A DNA stretch of 64,000 nucleotides from Pandoraea fibrosis (lineage in GTDB: Bacteria; Pseudomonadota; Gammaproteobacteria; Burkholderiales; Burkholderiaceae), in assembly GCF_000807775.2 (NCBI RefSeq), contig NZ_CP047385.1:434001-498000 (forward strand), in the 5' to 3' direction. A model generated the notes under the pieces. The model was not told where the DNA came from, ran no database searches, and saw only the letters and a program-made list of their open reading frames with translations. Of this stretch, positions 57,071 through 64,000 are shown piece by piece (position 1 is the first letter of the stretch; each line of letters opens with the position of its first letter). Position numbers and translations under genes: made by a program.

Positions 57071-57664
57071 CTACGTCGCCGCCACCAGATAGACCGCACT
57101 GCCGGCCAGTAGCGCTGCCATGACGCGATTCAGACGCCGCACGCGGCGTGCGTCGCGCATGTGATGACGCAGCATGGCGCCCGCAGCCGCCCAGCATCCC
57201 ACCGATAGCCAGCAGATCACGAAGTAGATCGCGGCGAATTGCCAGATGCGCATGGGCTCGCCCGCCGTGTAGGCCCCCATGCCGGCCAGCGCCGCAAGCC
57301 ATGCCTTCGGGTTGAGCCACTGCATGACGGCGCCATGCGACATCGTCGGGCCGCCCCGCGCATTGGCGTCGGCGTCGCCCAGTTCCCCGTTATCGATCGC
57401 CAGCTTGTACGCCATGTACAGCAGGAACGCCACGCCGAACCACTGAATCGCGTGCATCAGTATCGGCATGCGTTGCAACAATTCGTAGACCCCGAAGCCG
57501 ACTGCGATGAGCAGCGCTACGAAACCTACGGTCGCACCTGTCACGTGACGCAGGCTCGGCATGAGCCCGTAGCGCGCGCCCGATCCCAGCGCCACGACGT
57601 TGACCGGACCGGGGGTGATCGATGCCGCCAGCGCGAACGCGGCCATCGAGTAGAAAAGTGTCAT
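57071..57664 (-). CDS. LysE/RhtB-family amino-acid exporter
   Basis: A 197-residue inner-membrane protein with six helices. The family signature Ser-Ile-Thr-Pro-Gly-Pro-Val-Asn is near residue 15, and Asn-Pro-Lys-Ala-Trp is near residue 117. It exports an amino acid or related metabolite. The start at 57664 places the signature correctly. It is convergent with an AraC regulator that is a likely controller. Confidence 0.9.
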   Translation of the reverse strand: MTLFYSMAAFALAASITPGPVNVVALGSGARYGLMPSLRHVTGATVGFVALLIAVGFGVYELLQRMPILMHAIQWFGVAFLLYMAYKLAIDNGELGDADANARGGPTMSHGAVMQWLNPKAWLAALAGMGAYTAGEPMRIWQFAAIYFVICWLSVGCWAAAGAMLRHHMRDARRVRRLNRVMAALLAGSAVYLVAAT

Positions 57665-57776
57665 CGGAAACCTCACTGCGGGAGACGCATGTCAATCGAG
57701 GTTCCGAATGTACGCGCGGACGTGCGCTGCGTATTGAAGAAAACTGCCCTTTGGGGATCGGGCCGGTGCAGGCGTG

Positions 57777-58214
57777 TCAGCGGAACAGACGTTGTTGCAT
57801 CCAGCGTAATAGGCGACCGACGAGAGGCAGTTTGGCGTAGACGTCTTCCGTGGCGTCCCAATAGTCGCGCTGATAGGTGACTCGCCCGTCGACGGCCAGG
57901 CGCAGGTGAGAGGCGCCATGGATGATCTGCTCGTCGTCGAGCCATCGCTTGGTATGGAAATGCAGATTCCAGACGAGCATCGCCTGATTGTGTTGCAGCA
58001 GCGTGGCGGTGATTTCGAAGCGCGGCACGTCGACGCGCTCGAACAGGTGGGTGAGCAGCGTGGCGACTTCGGCTGCGCTGCGGACCTCGTGCAGCGGTGT
58101 CTTGAGATAGACGTTGGGCGTGTAGAACTCGCCCAGATTCCCGACGCTCAGGCGGGTGAGGGTCTCGAAGTAGCGCGTCAGGCGCGTAAGCGCTGCAGCA
58201 TGATCGATATCCAT
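57777..58214 (-). CDS. SnoaL/NTF2-like protein
   Basis: A 145-residue single-domain protein of the nuclear transport factor 2-like fold. It has an N-terminal helix (Leu-Thr-Arg-Tyr-Phe-Glu-Thr-Leu), Phe-Tyr-Thr-Pro-Asn-Val-Tyr-Leu-Lys-Thr-Pro, and strand pairs ending Val-Thr-Tyr-Gln-Arg-Asp-Tyr-Trp-Asp-Ala-Thr-Glu. It may be an isomerase or a binding protein. Similar Burkholderiales genes occur near SDR/stress genes; here the neighbours are LysE and a chalcone-isomerase-like gene. The start at 58214 is favoured. Confidence 0.8.
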   Translation of the reverse strand: MDIDHAAALTRLTRYFETLTRLSVGNLGEFYTPNVYLKTPLHEVRSAAEVATLLTHLFERVDVPRFEITATLLQHNQAMLVWNLHFHTKRWLDDEQIIHGASHLRLAVDGRVTYQRDYWDATEDVYAKLPLVGRLLRWMQQRLFR

Positions 58215-58388
58215 AGGCACGCTCGCGTGGGCGCTGTCACAGCGCGATTCAATGGACAAACCCGTGGCCGGTTCGGGCGATGCCCCTCTGCTCCTCGGGG
58301 AAGGCATTGTCTTAAGTTACACCTGCATGGCGATGGCGCGGCGCGCGTGGCGTCGATGAGACACCCGTCGGTATTCGCTGCACGGCGC

Positions 58389-58949
58389 TCAGTGCGCGTC
58401 GCTGATCAGCTCGGCGCGCAGGTCGGGGGCACTCGTGCGGGGATCGAGCCAGATGGCAAAGAAAGCGCGGCCGAAGGCGTCGCCCGCAATTTGTCCGATA
58501 AGTTTGCCGTCCGAGAAGAAGCGCGTGCCGTCACCGGGCCGGAATACCCCCGTCAAATGCTGCCCGGCGGAGACGTCAGGCAAGATGCGCGCAAGCTCAT
58601 CGGCCCAGCGCTGACGTTCTGCGTCGGTTGCCACTTGCAGCCGGGTCATTTCGATCAGACTTCGCTGCACCAGCGTGTGGGACTTGAAACTCCGCGCGTA
58701 ACGCAGGTCTAGTACCAATGGGTGCGTACCCCAATTGGCGCTGAGGCGATCGGGGCCGGAAAAGAGTTCTGCGTCGTACAGATGGAAGCCCATGCGCGTG
58801 AACGAGCCATGGCCGACCAGATGGGCGGCCGGAATCTCGGCCGAGGCCAATTGCCCGGCGTCGAACGCCATGGCACCGGGGGCTGTCGCCACTGCGGCCA
58901 GAAAACAGGCGGTGCGCAGCCATACGGCAAATGCGGGACGAGTTGCCAT
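58389..58949 (-). CDS. Secreted chalcone-isomerase-like protein
   Basis: A 186-residue protein with a signal peptide (Phe-Leu-Ala-Ala-Val-Ala-Thr-Ala-Pro-Gly-Ala-Met-Ala, cleavage near 28). The domain shows the bacterial chalcone-isomerase-like pattern: Val-Gly-His-Gly-Ser-Phe-Thr-Arg-Met-Gly-Phe-His-Leu-Tyr-Asp-Ala-Glu-Leu-Phe near residue 45 and Phe-Ser-Asp-Gly-Lys-Leu-Ile-Gly near 146. Bacterial members are not proved to be flavonoid isomerases; they are likely periplasmic binding or lipid-related proteins. The start at 58949 excludes a poorly coding extension. Confidence 0.84.
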   Translation of the reverse strand: MATRPAFAVWLRTACFLAAVATAPGAMAFDAGQLASAEIPAAHLVGHGSFTRMGFHLYDAELFSGPDRLSANWGTHPLVLDLRYARSFKSHTLVQRSLIEMTRLQVATDAERQRWADELARILPDVSAGQHLTGVFRPGDGTRFFSDGKLIGQIAGDAFGRAFFAIWLDPRTSAPDLRAELISDAH

Positions 58950-59655
58950 GCTCGGCTCCTTATCGGTCAAGGAATCCAGTCGAGTAGGAAGGCCCGTTGG
59001 CGGTGCGCAGGTCGTTCTCCGACGCACCGGCCGGTACAACTTGTTGCGTAATTGCGACTGAGAACTATCCTCGAAATGAGGCGCTGCAAACGGCAAGACA
59101 TCGCGTCGGCAGTCGTGACTTCCGGACTCAGCCCGCATAGGCGGAACGATTGCTTTCAGCGTAGACCATCAGACGCCGCTCGCGCAGGCCCGTGGCACAA
59201 GGACATACCCTGACGCCCCGCCGTGGTGCTTCCCTCAGGGACGTGGCTGCGGGAGGGCACGGGGAGTGTGCAGAGGCCGGTTCGTCTGTGTTGCCGGGAT
59301 GCCTGTCGCCCCTTGAGCTTAGGCGCTTTGCGTGACATTTTGATGGGCGTCAACATTACGACGCATTACCGTCATGTGGCTGTCAGCGAAGGGGGTTCTG
59401 AAAGGCTTTTATGTTATGATTCAAGAGTTTGCCCATATTTTAGTAGGGTCGCTCTAAGCCATATCGCCAACGTGCGGCCAGATAACAGGCGTTAAATCGC
59501 CGTCCTTCTGCGACGGCAGGGTTCAAGACGTGAAGCCGGACGGCGGGGGCCGCCCGCGACACGCTCACCGTTTTGTCTGTCGAAATTCGGCGTAAACTTT
59601 CACAATACTATCTTGAGTCCTGGTGTAAGGTCTCGCGACCTTGGGGGTAATTGAA
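58950..59655. other. 706-bp divergent intergenic region
   Basis: It separates the chalcone-isomerase-like gene and the diiron gene. No gene is supported. The stretch 59390-59460 is AT-rich and is the best candidate for promoter elements. Small hairpins include 59627-59642. Confidence 0.5.
59627..59642 (+). promoter_or_regulatory. Hairpin next to the ribosome site of the diiron gene
   Basis: AAGGTC, loop TCGC, GACCTT forms a perfect six-pair stem immediately before GGGGGT, the likely ribosome site for the gene at 59656. It could affect translation initiation, or be accidental. Confidence 0.35.
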
Positions 59656-60537
59656 ATGAACGAAATGCTGTATCCCGAGCTGTACAAGTCGCTGGAGGCA
59701 GTGCGTTGGAACATGGAGAAGGACATCCCCTGGGATAAGTTCGACGCCAGCCAACTCACCGACGATCAGGCGCGCACCATCAAGATGAACGCCATTACGG
59801 AATGGGCGGCGCTGCCGGCCACCGAGATGTTCTTGCGCGACAACCGTGACGACAGCGATTTCTCTGCGTTCATGAGCGTTTGGTTCTTCGAAGAGCAGAA
59901 GCACTCGCTGGTGCTCATGGAATACCTGCGCCGCTTCCGCCCGGAGCTCGTGCCGACCGAGGCTGAACTGCATGCCGTGCGTTTCCCGTTCGATCCGGCC
60001 CCGCCGCTCGAAACGCTCATGCTGCACTTCTGCGGTGAAATCCGCCTGAACCACTGGTATCGCCGTGCTGCCGAATGGCACACCGAGCCGGTCATCAAGG
60101 CCATCTACGAAATCATTTCGCGTGACGAAGCCCGTCATGGCGGCGCTTACCTGCGCTACATGAAGAAGGCGCTGACGAGCTTTGGCGATAACGCGCGTGC
60201 CGCGTTCGCAAAGATCGGTGTGCTGATGGCCTCGGCACGTCGCACGGAAAAGCCGCTGCACCCGACCAACCTGCATGTGAACAAGGACTTGTTCCCGAAT
60301 GACACGGTGCAGTCGCGTCTGCCGGAGCCGGAATGGCTCGAACACTGGCTCGACGAACAGATCAAGTTCGACGACAGTTGGGAGAAGAAGGTGGTCGAGC
60401 GCATTCTGCACAACATGTCGCTGCTGTTCGAGCGCACGTTCGCGACGGCGCAGGACCTGAATCGCTACCGCAAGGAAATCACGACCCGTCTGGCTGCGGT
60501 GACCGCACCGGCATCGGCCGTGGCCGCGTCGGCGTAA
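59656..60537 (+). CDS. Ferritin-like diiron protein
   Basis: A 293-residue four-helix-bundle protein with a diiron signature: Glu49/Glu57 in the first helix, Glu80-x-x-His83 in Phe-Phe-Glu-Glu-Gln-Lys-His, Glu128 in Cys-Gly-Glu-Ile-Arg-Leu-Asn-His, and Glu158-x-x-His161 in Ser-Arg-Asp-Glu-Ala-Arg-His. The spacing resembles acyl-ACP desaturase or AurF-type oxygenases, not ferritin cages. It probably binds two irons and activates oxygen, but no substrate can be named. It is monocistronic with its own terminator. Confidence 0.85.
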   Translation: MNEMLYPELYKSLEAVRWNMEKDIPWDKFDASQLTDDQARTIKMNAITEWAALPATEMFLRDNRDDSDFSAFMSVWFFEEQKHSLVLMEYLRRFRPELVPTEAELHAVRFPFDPAPPLETLMLHFCGEIRLNHWYRRAAEWHTEPVIKAIYEIISRDEARHGGAYLRYMKKALTSFGDNARAAFAKIGVLMASARRTEKPLHPTNLHVNKDLFPNDTVQSRLPEPEWLEHWLDEQIKFDDSWEKKVVERILHNMSLLFERTFATAQDLNRYRKEITTRLAAVTAPASAVAASA

Positions 60538-60565
60538 TACGCAGGTAGCGTCGGCGCATTCGCAG

Positions 60566-60589
60566 AAAAGGGGCTTCGGCCCCTTTTTT
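60566..60589 (+). terminator. Rho-independent terminator of the diiron gene
   Basis: AAAAGGGGC, loop TTCG, GCCCCTTTTTT, 28 bp after the diiron stop. Confidence 0.95.
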
Positions 60590-60641
60590 GTTGTCTTATG
60601 CGGGGCGTGGGACAATAGCGCGTCTACTCCGACTCATTGCC

Positions 60642-61145
60642 ATGCCATCTTCTCAAGCCACGTCTCCGGCCGATTTCGAGGCCAAGATTCTCTCGCGCGA
60701 AGCGCTCGCGGCGCTGGCGCCGACGTTGCCGCGCCCGCTCGTGTTTACCAACGGCGTATTCGACATCCTGCATCGCGGCCATGTGACCTATCTCGCGCAG
60801 GCGCGGGCGCTGGGCGCGTGCCTGATCGTCGGTGTGAATACTGACGCGTCGGTGCGCACGCTAGGCAAGGGCGACGACCGTCCGATCAACAACGAAAACG
60901 ACCGTGCGGCATTGCTCGCGGCGCTGCAAAGCGTGGACTATGTCGTGACGTTCGGCGAGACCACGCCGGAGTCGTTGATTGCTGCGGTGCGTCCCGACAT
61001 CCTCGTCAAAGGCGGCGACTACGAGATGGACAAGTTGCCGGAGTCCGCGCTCGTTCGCGGATGGGGTGGCACGGCCGTGGCCATTCCGTTCGAGCATCAA
61101 CGCTCGACCACATCGCTGCTCAAGAAGGTGCGGGCCCAGTCATGA
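60642..61145 (+). CDS. rfaE2: D-glycero-beta-D-manno-heptose-1-phosphate adenylyltransferase
   Basis: A 167-residue nucleotidyltransferase making ADP-heptose for the lipopolysaccharide inner core. The motif is Phe-Thr-Asn-Gly-Val-Phe-Asp-Ile-Leu-His44-Arg-Gly-His47, then Val-Gly-Val-Asn-Thr-Asp and Val-Lys-Gly-Gly-Asp-Tyr. It lacks the kinase half found in enteric HldE, so this is the split C-terminal type. The ATG at 60642 is used. Its stop overlaps the asparaginase ATG by four bases. Confidence 0.92.
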   Translation: MPSSQATSPADFEAKILSREALAALAPTLPRPLVFTNGVFDILHRGHVTYLAQARALGACLIVGVNTDASVRTLGKGDDRPINNENDRAALLAALQSVDYVVTFGETTPESLIAAVRPDILVKGGDYEMDKLPESALVRGWGGTAVAIPFEHQRSTTSLLKKVRAQS

Positions 61146-62149
61146 GTCTTGCACCGCTTGTTGAAGTCACGCGTGGCGCCAATGGCGTCGACACGGTCGA
61201 GTGCGTGCATTACGGATCGGTCGCTGTGGTCGACGCGCAAGGGCGTTTGCGGTATGCGGCAGGCGACCCGTCGTTCCTCACGTTTTCACGCTCCACGCTC
61301 AAGCCGTTTCAGGCCTTGCCGTTTGTCGAAGGCGATGGTGTTGCCCACTTCGGGCTCACGCCATCGGAGCTCGCGCTGCTATGCGCGAGCCACTCGGGCG
61401 AGACCTTTCACGTTGACGGTGTGAAGCGCCTGCTGAGCAAAGCCGGGTGCGACGAGCATCATTTGCAGTGCGGCTGCCACACGCCGACGTTCTACTCAGC
61501 GACGGGCAAGCGTCCGCCGGTCGATCTGAAACCGACGCCGCTGCACCATAACTGCTCGGGCAAGCATGCAGGGTTCCTCGCGTATTGCGTGCAGCATGGG
61601 TTGCCGCTCGAGACCTATCTGGATCCGGCACACCCGCTGCAGCAGGCGATTCGCGCTCGCGTGGGCGACGTGGTGGGCGTGCATGGCGACACATTGCCGC
61701 TCGGCATCGACGGCTGCTCAGCACCGAACTATGCGTTACCGCTCGACAAACTGGCTGCCGCTTACGCGCGGTTGGCTGCGAGCGACGATGCCGCGCTGTC
61801 GACCTTGTTCGCGGCGATGACGCAGCAGCCGGAGATGGTGTCGGGTACCGCGCGTAACGATCTGGCGTTCATGCGCATGGCCCCCGGTGACTGGGTGGCG
61901 AAGATTGGTGCGGACGGTGTCCAGACGATCGGTGTACGCTCCGCCGGACTCGGTATTGCGATCAAGGTGGTCGACGGCAATATGCGAGCACTTTATACGG
62001 CCGCCGTTGCCGTTCTCAAGGCACTCGGCCTGGTGGAGTCGCCCGAGTCGACCGGGTTGGCACCGTGGGTGTCGCCGGTCGTCAAGAACGCGCGCGGCAC
62101 TCATACCGGGGTTGTGCGCTCAGTGGTCGAACTCAAGCGCGTCGGATAA
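61142..62149 (+). CDS. L-asparaginase, thermolabile-type (asparaginase_II family)
   Basis: A 335-residue asparaginase of the rhizobial/AnsA-like family, distinct from E. coli type I/II enzymes. Conserved blocks include Ala-Ser-His-Ser-Gly-Glu-Thr-Phe-His, Cys-Gly-Cys-His-Thr-Pro, and His-Asn-Cys-Ser-Gly-Lys-His-Ala-Gly-Phe. No signal peptide, so cytoplasmic. The ATG overlaps the rfaE2 stop (ATGA), which implies coupled translation. Its function with rfaE2 is not obvious. Confidence 0.9.
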   Translation: MSLAPLVEVTRGANGVDTVECVHYGSVAVVDAQGRLRYAAGDPSFLTFSRSTLKPFQALPFVEGDGVAHFGLTPSELALLCASHSGETFHVDGVKRLLSKAGCDEHHLQCGCHTPTFYSATGKRPPVDLKPTPLHHNCSGKHAGFLAYCVQHGLPLETYLDPAHPLQQAIRARVGDVVGVHGDTLPLGIDGCSAPNYALPLDKLAAAYARLAASDDAALSTLFAAMTQQPEMVSGTARNDLAFMRMAPGDWVAKIGADGVQTIGVRSAGLGIAIKVVDGNMRALYTAAVAVLKALGLVESPESTGLAPWVSPVVKNARGTHTGVVRSVVELKRVG

Positions 62150-62256
62150 GTCTGGCGCCGAAGAAGCAACGAAGCGAAGAGGGGCGGTCCCGGACGGGCC
62201 GCCCTTCTTCGCTTGTGATGCCGGGGCCGTGGCTGGCTCCACGTCGCCTGGTTGGG

Positions 62257-63132
62257 TCAGTGTGTCCCTTCGGGGGGACTCCCTGCCGGTGACGGGCAGG
62301 CTCGTACCAACTGCGCGGACCATTGCTGGGTCACTACGCTGCGCACCTGCGTTGCGGCGTTCGCATTGATCCCGGCGATCCGGTAGACGATCCGGCTCTT
62401 CGCATTCGGCCGCTCACTCAATTGCGGCGTGATGCCTTTCTTCTGTGCTGCTGCCATCAGGCGCACCGCACGTTCCCGGTCGTTGAAGAGGCCGAGCGAG
62501 ACAACCAGATTCGAGCTGTCGTCGTTGAGCAGAAAGTACTCGGTGATACCGGCCGAACGCAGTTGCGCCACTTGCTTGTCTGCCGCGGTCTTATTCGGCA
62601 CAGGGTTGAGATGCACCCAGTAGCGTTTGTCGAGCGTTAGCGATTGAATATCGCCCTGTCCCGAGGGCAGCGCCGCGAGCAACAGACCGCGGGCTTGTTG
62701 TGCGTCATTGGACGCGAAGGGACCGATGTCGAGGCAGACAGACGCGGCAATGGCCGCCGCGGCTTGCGATGCCGCCGTGTCGCCCGAGACGGCGCTCGGT
62801 GCGGTCGCGGCAACTGCCTGACTCGCGGCGGCTGCGGTCGATGCCGATACGGACGACGTCGGTGTCGGTGCCAATGCCGGTTCCGGGGTGGTGTCGCGGC
62901 GCCCGTCGCGATTCGCGGTGTCGGCGCTGTCGGCGATCATTGCCGCCGACGCCTGTGCGCTGACTTCAACACCGGTCAGACGGATATTTCCGGGATCGAG
63001 TTGCTTTTCGACGCGCGCGGGTTCACGGCCGGTGGCGGGCAACACGTCACGCCACTTCAGCCAGCCGAACTGCACCGCAGCGAGCGCCACATTGGCCGCG
63101 AGAAACATGACAAGCAACAGCGCACGCAACAT
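62257..63132 (-). CDS. SPOR-domain membrane protein
   Basis: A 291-residue protein. A transmembrane helix (Ala-Leu-Leu-Leu-Val-Met-Phe-Leu-Ala-Ala-Asn-Val-Ala) is at residues 3-20, an Ala/Thr/Pro-rich linker follows, and two SPOR-like repeats occur at about 132-265 (Cys-Leu-Asp-Ile-Gly-Pro-Phe and Leu-Val-Val-Ser-Leu-Gly-Leu-Phe). The likely role is septal peptidoglycan binding. The ATG at 63132 lies one base from the coaX stop and has GGAGG eight bases upstream. Confidence 0.86.
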   Translation of the reverse strand: MLRALLLVMFLAANVALAAVQFGWLKWRDVLPATGREPARVEKQLDPGNIRLTGVEVSAQASAAMIADSADTANRDGRRDTTPEPALAPTPTSSVSASTAAAASQAVAATAPSAVSGDTAASQAAAAIAASVCLDIGPFASNDAQQARGLLLAALPSGQGDIQSLTLDKRYWVHLNPVPNKTAADKQVAQLRSAGITEYFLLNDDSSNLVVSLGLFNDRERAVRLMAAAQKKGITPQLSERPNAKSRIVYRIAGINANAATQVRSVVTQQWSAQLVRACPSPAGSPPEGTH

Positions 63133-63133
63133 C

Positions 63134-64000
63134 TCAGGCACCTCCCCGGGCATGTCCGGCATCGCGCGGGGCGGATGCCGATGAATCCGTCCTGGCAGCG
63201 TCACTCCCTGCCGTTGCCGCACCGGCGTCGGCCGCACGCAACGCGACCTCGTACAAACCGGCGGGCACCAATTGATCGTGTTCGGTAAAGGGGAGCGTGA
63301 GGGTTTGCGCCAGCGCCTGACGGGCGCCGCCCGAAAGCACACACCGCACGGGCGCTCCCAATTGCGCCTGAAGTTGTGCGTGGCTTCGTTCGACGAGACC
63401 GGCTTGCGCGGCGGCGCAGCCGCGCAGAATGGCGTCGGCCGTGCTGCGTGCAAAGTCCTGCCCGCCGGACGGCGTGGCGGCGTCGAGCGTCGGCAACTGG
63501 GCTGTGCCTTGCGCAAGGGACTGAAGCATCAACGCCGGGCCCGGCGCGATCAACCCGCCGAGATAGTTGCCGTCGGCACGCAGCGCTTCGACGGTCGTGG
63601 CAGTGCCCAGCGTCACGATCAGCAGATGCTCGCCGGGCCACGCGGCGTGGGCACCAATCAGACTTGCCCATCGGTCGCTGCCGAGTTGCGTGGGCGTGTG
63701 ATACCCATTGCGCACGCCCGCGCGAGACTCGCTGGCGCGCAGGACTTGCAGCCAATCGGACGATGCCATGCCCCACAGCGTTTGCAGCGTCATGCGAACC
63801 GCTTGCTCGGCGGCGTCGCCCGCGACGTTCGCGAGCCAGACGCCGGCGGGCGCCGGGCAAATGAAGCCTTCATCCTGTCCGCCCTGACCAATGGCGAGCG
63901 GCGCTGTGTTCGGCGCGAAGTGCGCGTCGTGGCCGCTCCCGGAGGTCATCGCCGCCCAGCCCGCGCGGATTTGGGTCGCGAGGGTGCGCCACTCGGCATG
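63134..64000 (-). CDS. coaX: Type III pantothenate kinase, partial at the window edge
   Basis: The frame is open to the right edge (beyond an internal Met at 63949), so the N-terminus with the Asp-x-Gly-Asn-Thr/Ser motif is outside the window. Visible are Gly-Thr-Ala-Thr-Thr-Val-Glu-Ala and Gly-Gly-Leu-Ile-Ala-Pro-Gly-Pro-Ala-Leu-Met. These are typical of CoaX, which phosphorylates pantothenate in CoA synthesis. In related genomes birA often precedes coaX; that would place the biotin ligase just beyond this window. It overlaps neatly with the SPOR gene. Confidence 0.92.
   Translation of the reverse strand, partial: HAEWRTLATQIRAGWAAMTSGSGHDAHFAPNTAPLAIGQGGQDEGFICPAPAGVWLANVAGDAAEQAVRMTLQTLWGMASSDWLQVLRASESRAGVRNGYHTPTQLGSDRWASLIGAHAAWPGEHLLIVTLGTATTVEALRADGNYLGGLIAPGPALMLQSLAQGTAQLPTLDAATPSGGQDFARSTADAILRGCAAAQAGLVERSHAQLQAQLGAPVRCVLSGGARQALAQTLTLPFTEHDQLVPAGLYEVALRAADAGAATAGSDAARTDSSASAPRDAGHARGGA

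Noticed and set aside
59223..59495. A 90-codon plus-strand frame in the divergent region
   Set aside because: No domain, poor codon-position composition and a Cys/Arg-rich random look.

Overview
The window is a GC-rich chromosomal segment (visibly above 60% G+C) of a Gram-negative betaproteobacterium, most likely Burkholderiaceae. The gene set and order (split metH, argS/SPOR/dsbA, coaX/SPOR/rfaE2, PhaM, DUF3567, DUF1840, DUF3108) resemble Pandoraea or Burkholderia, but the genus is an inference. It contains about 60 protein genes. I saw no tRNA or rRNA gene, insertion sequence, prophage or CRISPR array. Most genes before 31.7 kb lie on the minus strand. The edges cut a MaoC-family gene (left) and coaX (right).

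The main theme from 0 to 33 kb is leucine/isovalerate catabolism tied to its cofactor biotin. A minus-strand operon (ghrA, mvaB, ybaK, thioesterase, DUF1289, MaoC) starts the window. A second long minus-strand series runs from liuR (31.7 kb) through a PaaI thioesterase, isovaleryl-CoA dehydrogenase (liuA), aceK, carbonic anhydrase, thiolase, two oxidoreductase/isomerase genes, YchJ, liuB and liuC. The biotin operon bioA-bioF-bioD-bioB follows, then the biotin-carrying liuD. All five leucine-degradation steps from isovaleryl-CoA to acetoacetate plus acetyl-CoA are present. Three closely related palindromes, at 3716-3731, 31133-31164 (32 bp, perfect) and 31743-31758, lie upstream of ghrA/mvaB, the thioesterase/liuA and liuR. 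They fit binding sites of the MerR-family regulator LiuR and would join the separated operons into one regulon that may also include a divergent metallo-hydrolase.

Between 4.4 and 13.8 kb lies a more accessory-looking stretch: an alpha/beta hydrolase, two paralogous XRE regulators sharing an extra C-terminal motif, a DMT exporter, a remnant of a GGDEF gene, a small ribbon-helix-helix-like protein, an approximately 1.2-kb gene-poor region with a 102-bp hexanucleotide repeat, a porin, and a divergent dehydrogenase/AraC pair. From 33 to 49 kb are housekeeping genes: an MHS-type transporter, lipoprotein, SDR, dsbA, an FtsN-like SPOR protein, argS, MgtC, methionine synthase split into two genes, rhodanese, a PcaD-like hydrolase and DUF3108. 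From 49 to 64 kb are an IclR/FAH divergent pair, an orphan amino-acid binding protein behind a long inverted repeat, an enoyl-CoA hydratase, PhaM, a patatin, AraC/LysE genes, a chalcone-isomerase-like protein, a diiron protein, rfaE2 overlapping an asparaginase, and SPOR-coaX.

I found no clearly new multi-gene system. The observations most worth checking are the shared LiuR-type sites, the biotin operon embedded in the leucine cluster with a BioR-like palindrome, the expanded ACTGC repeat region, and the inverted repeat before the binding-protein gene.
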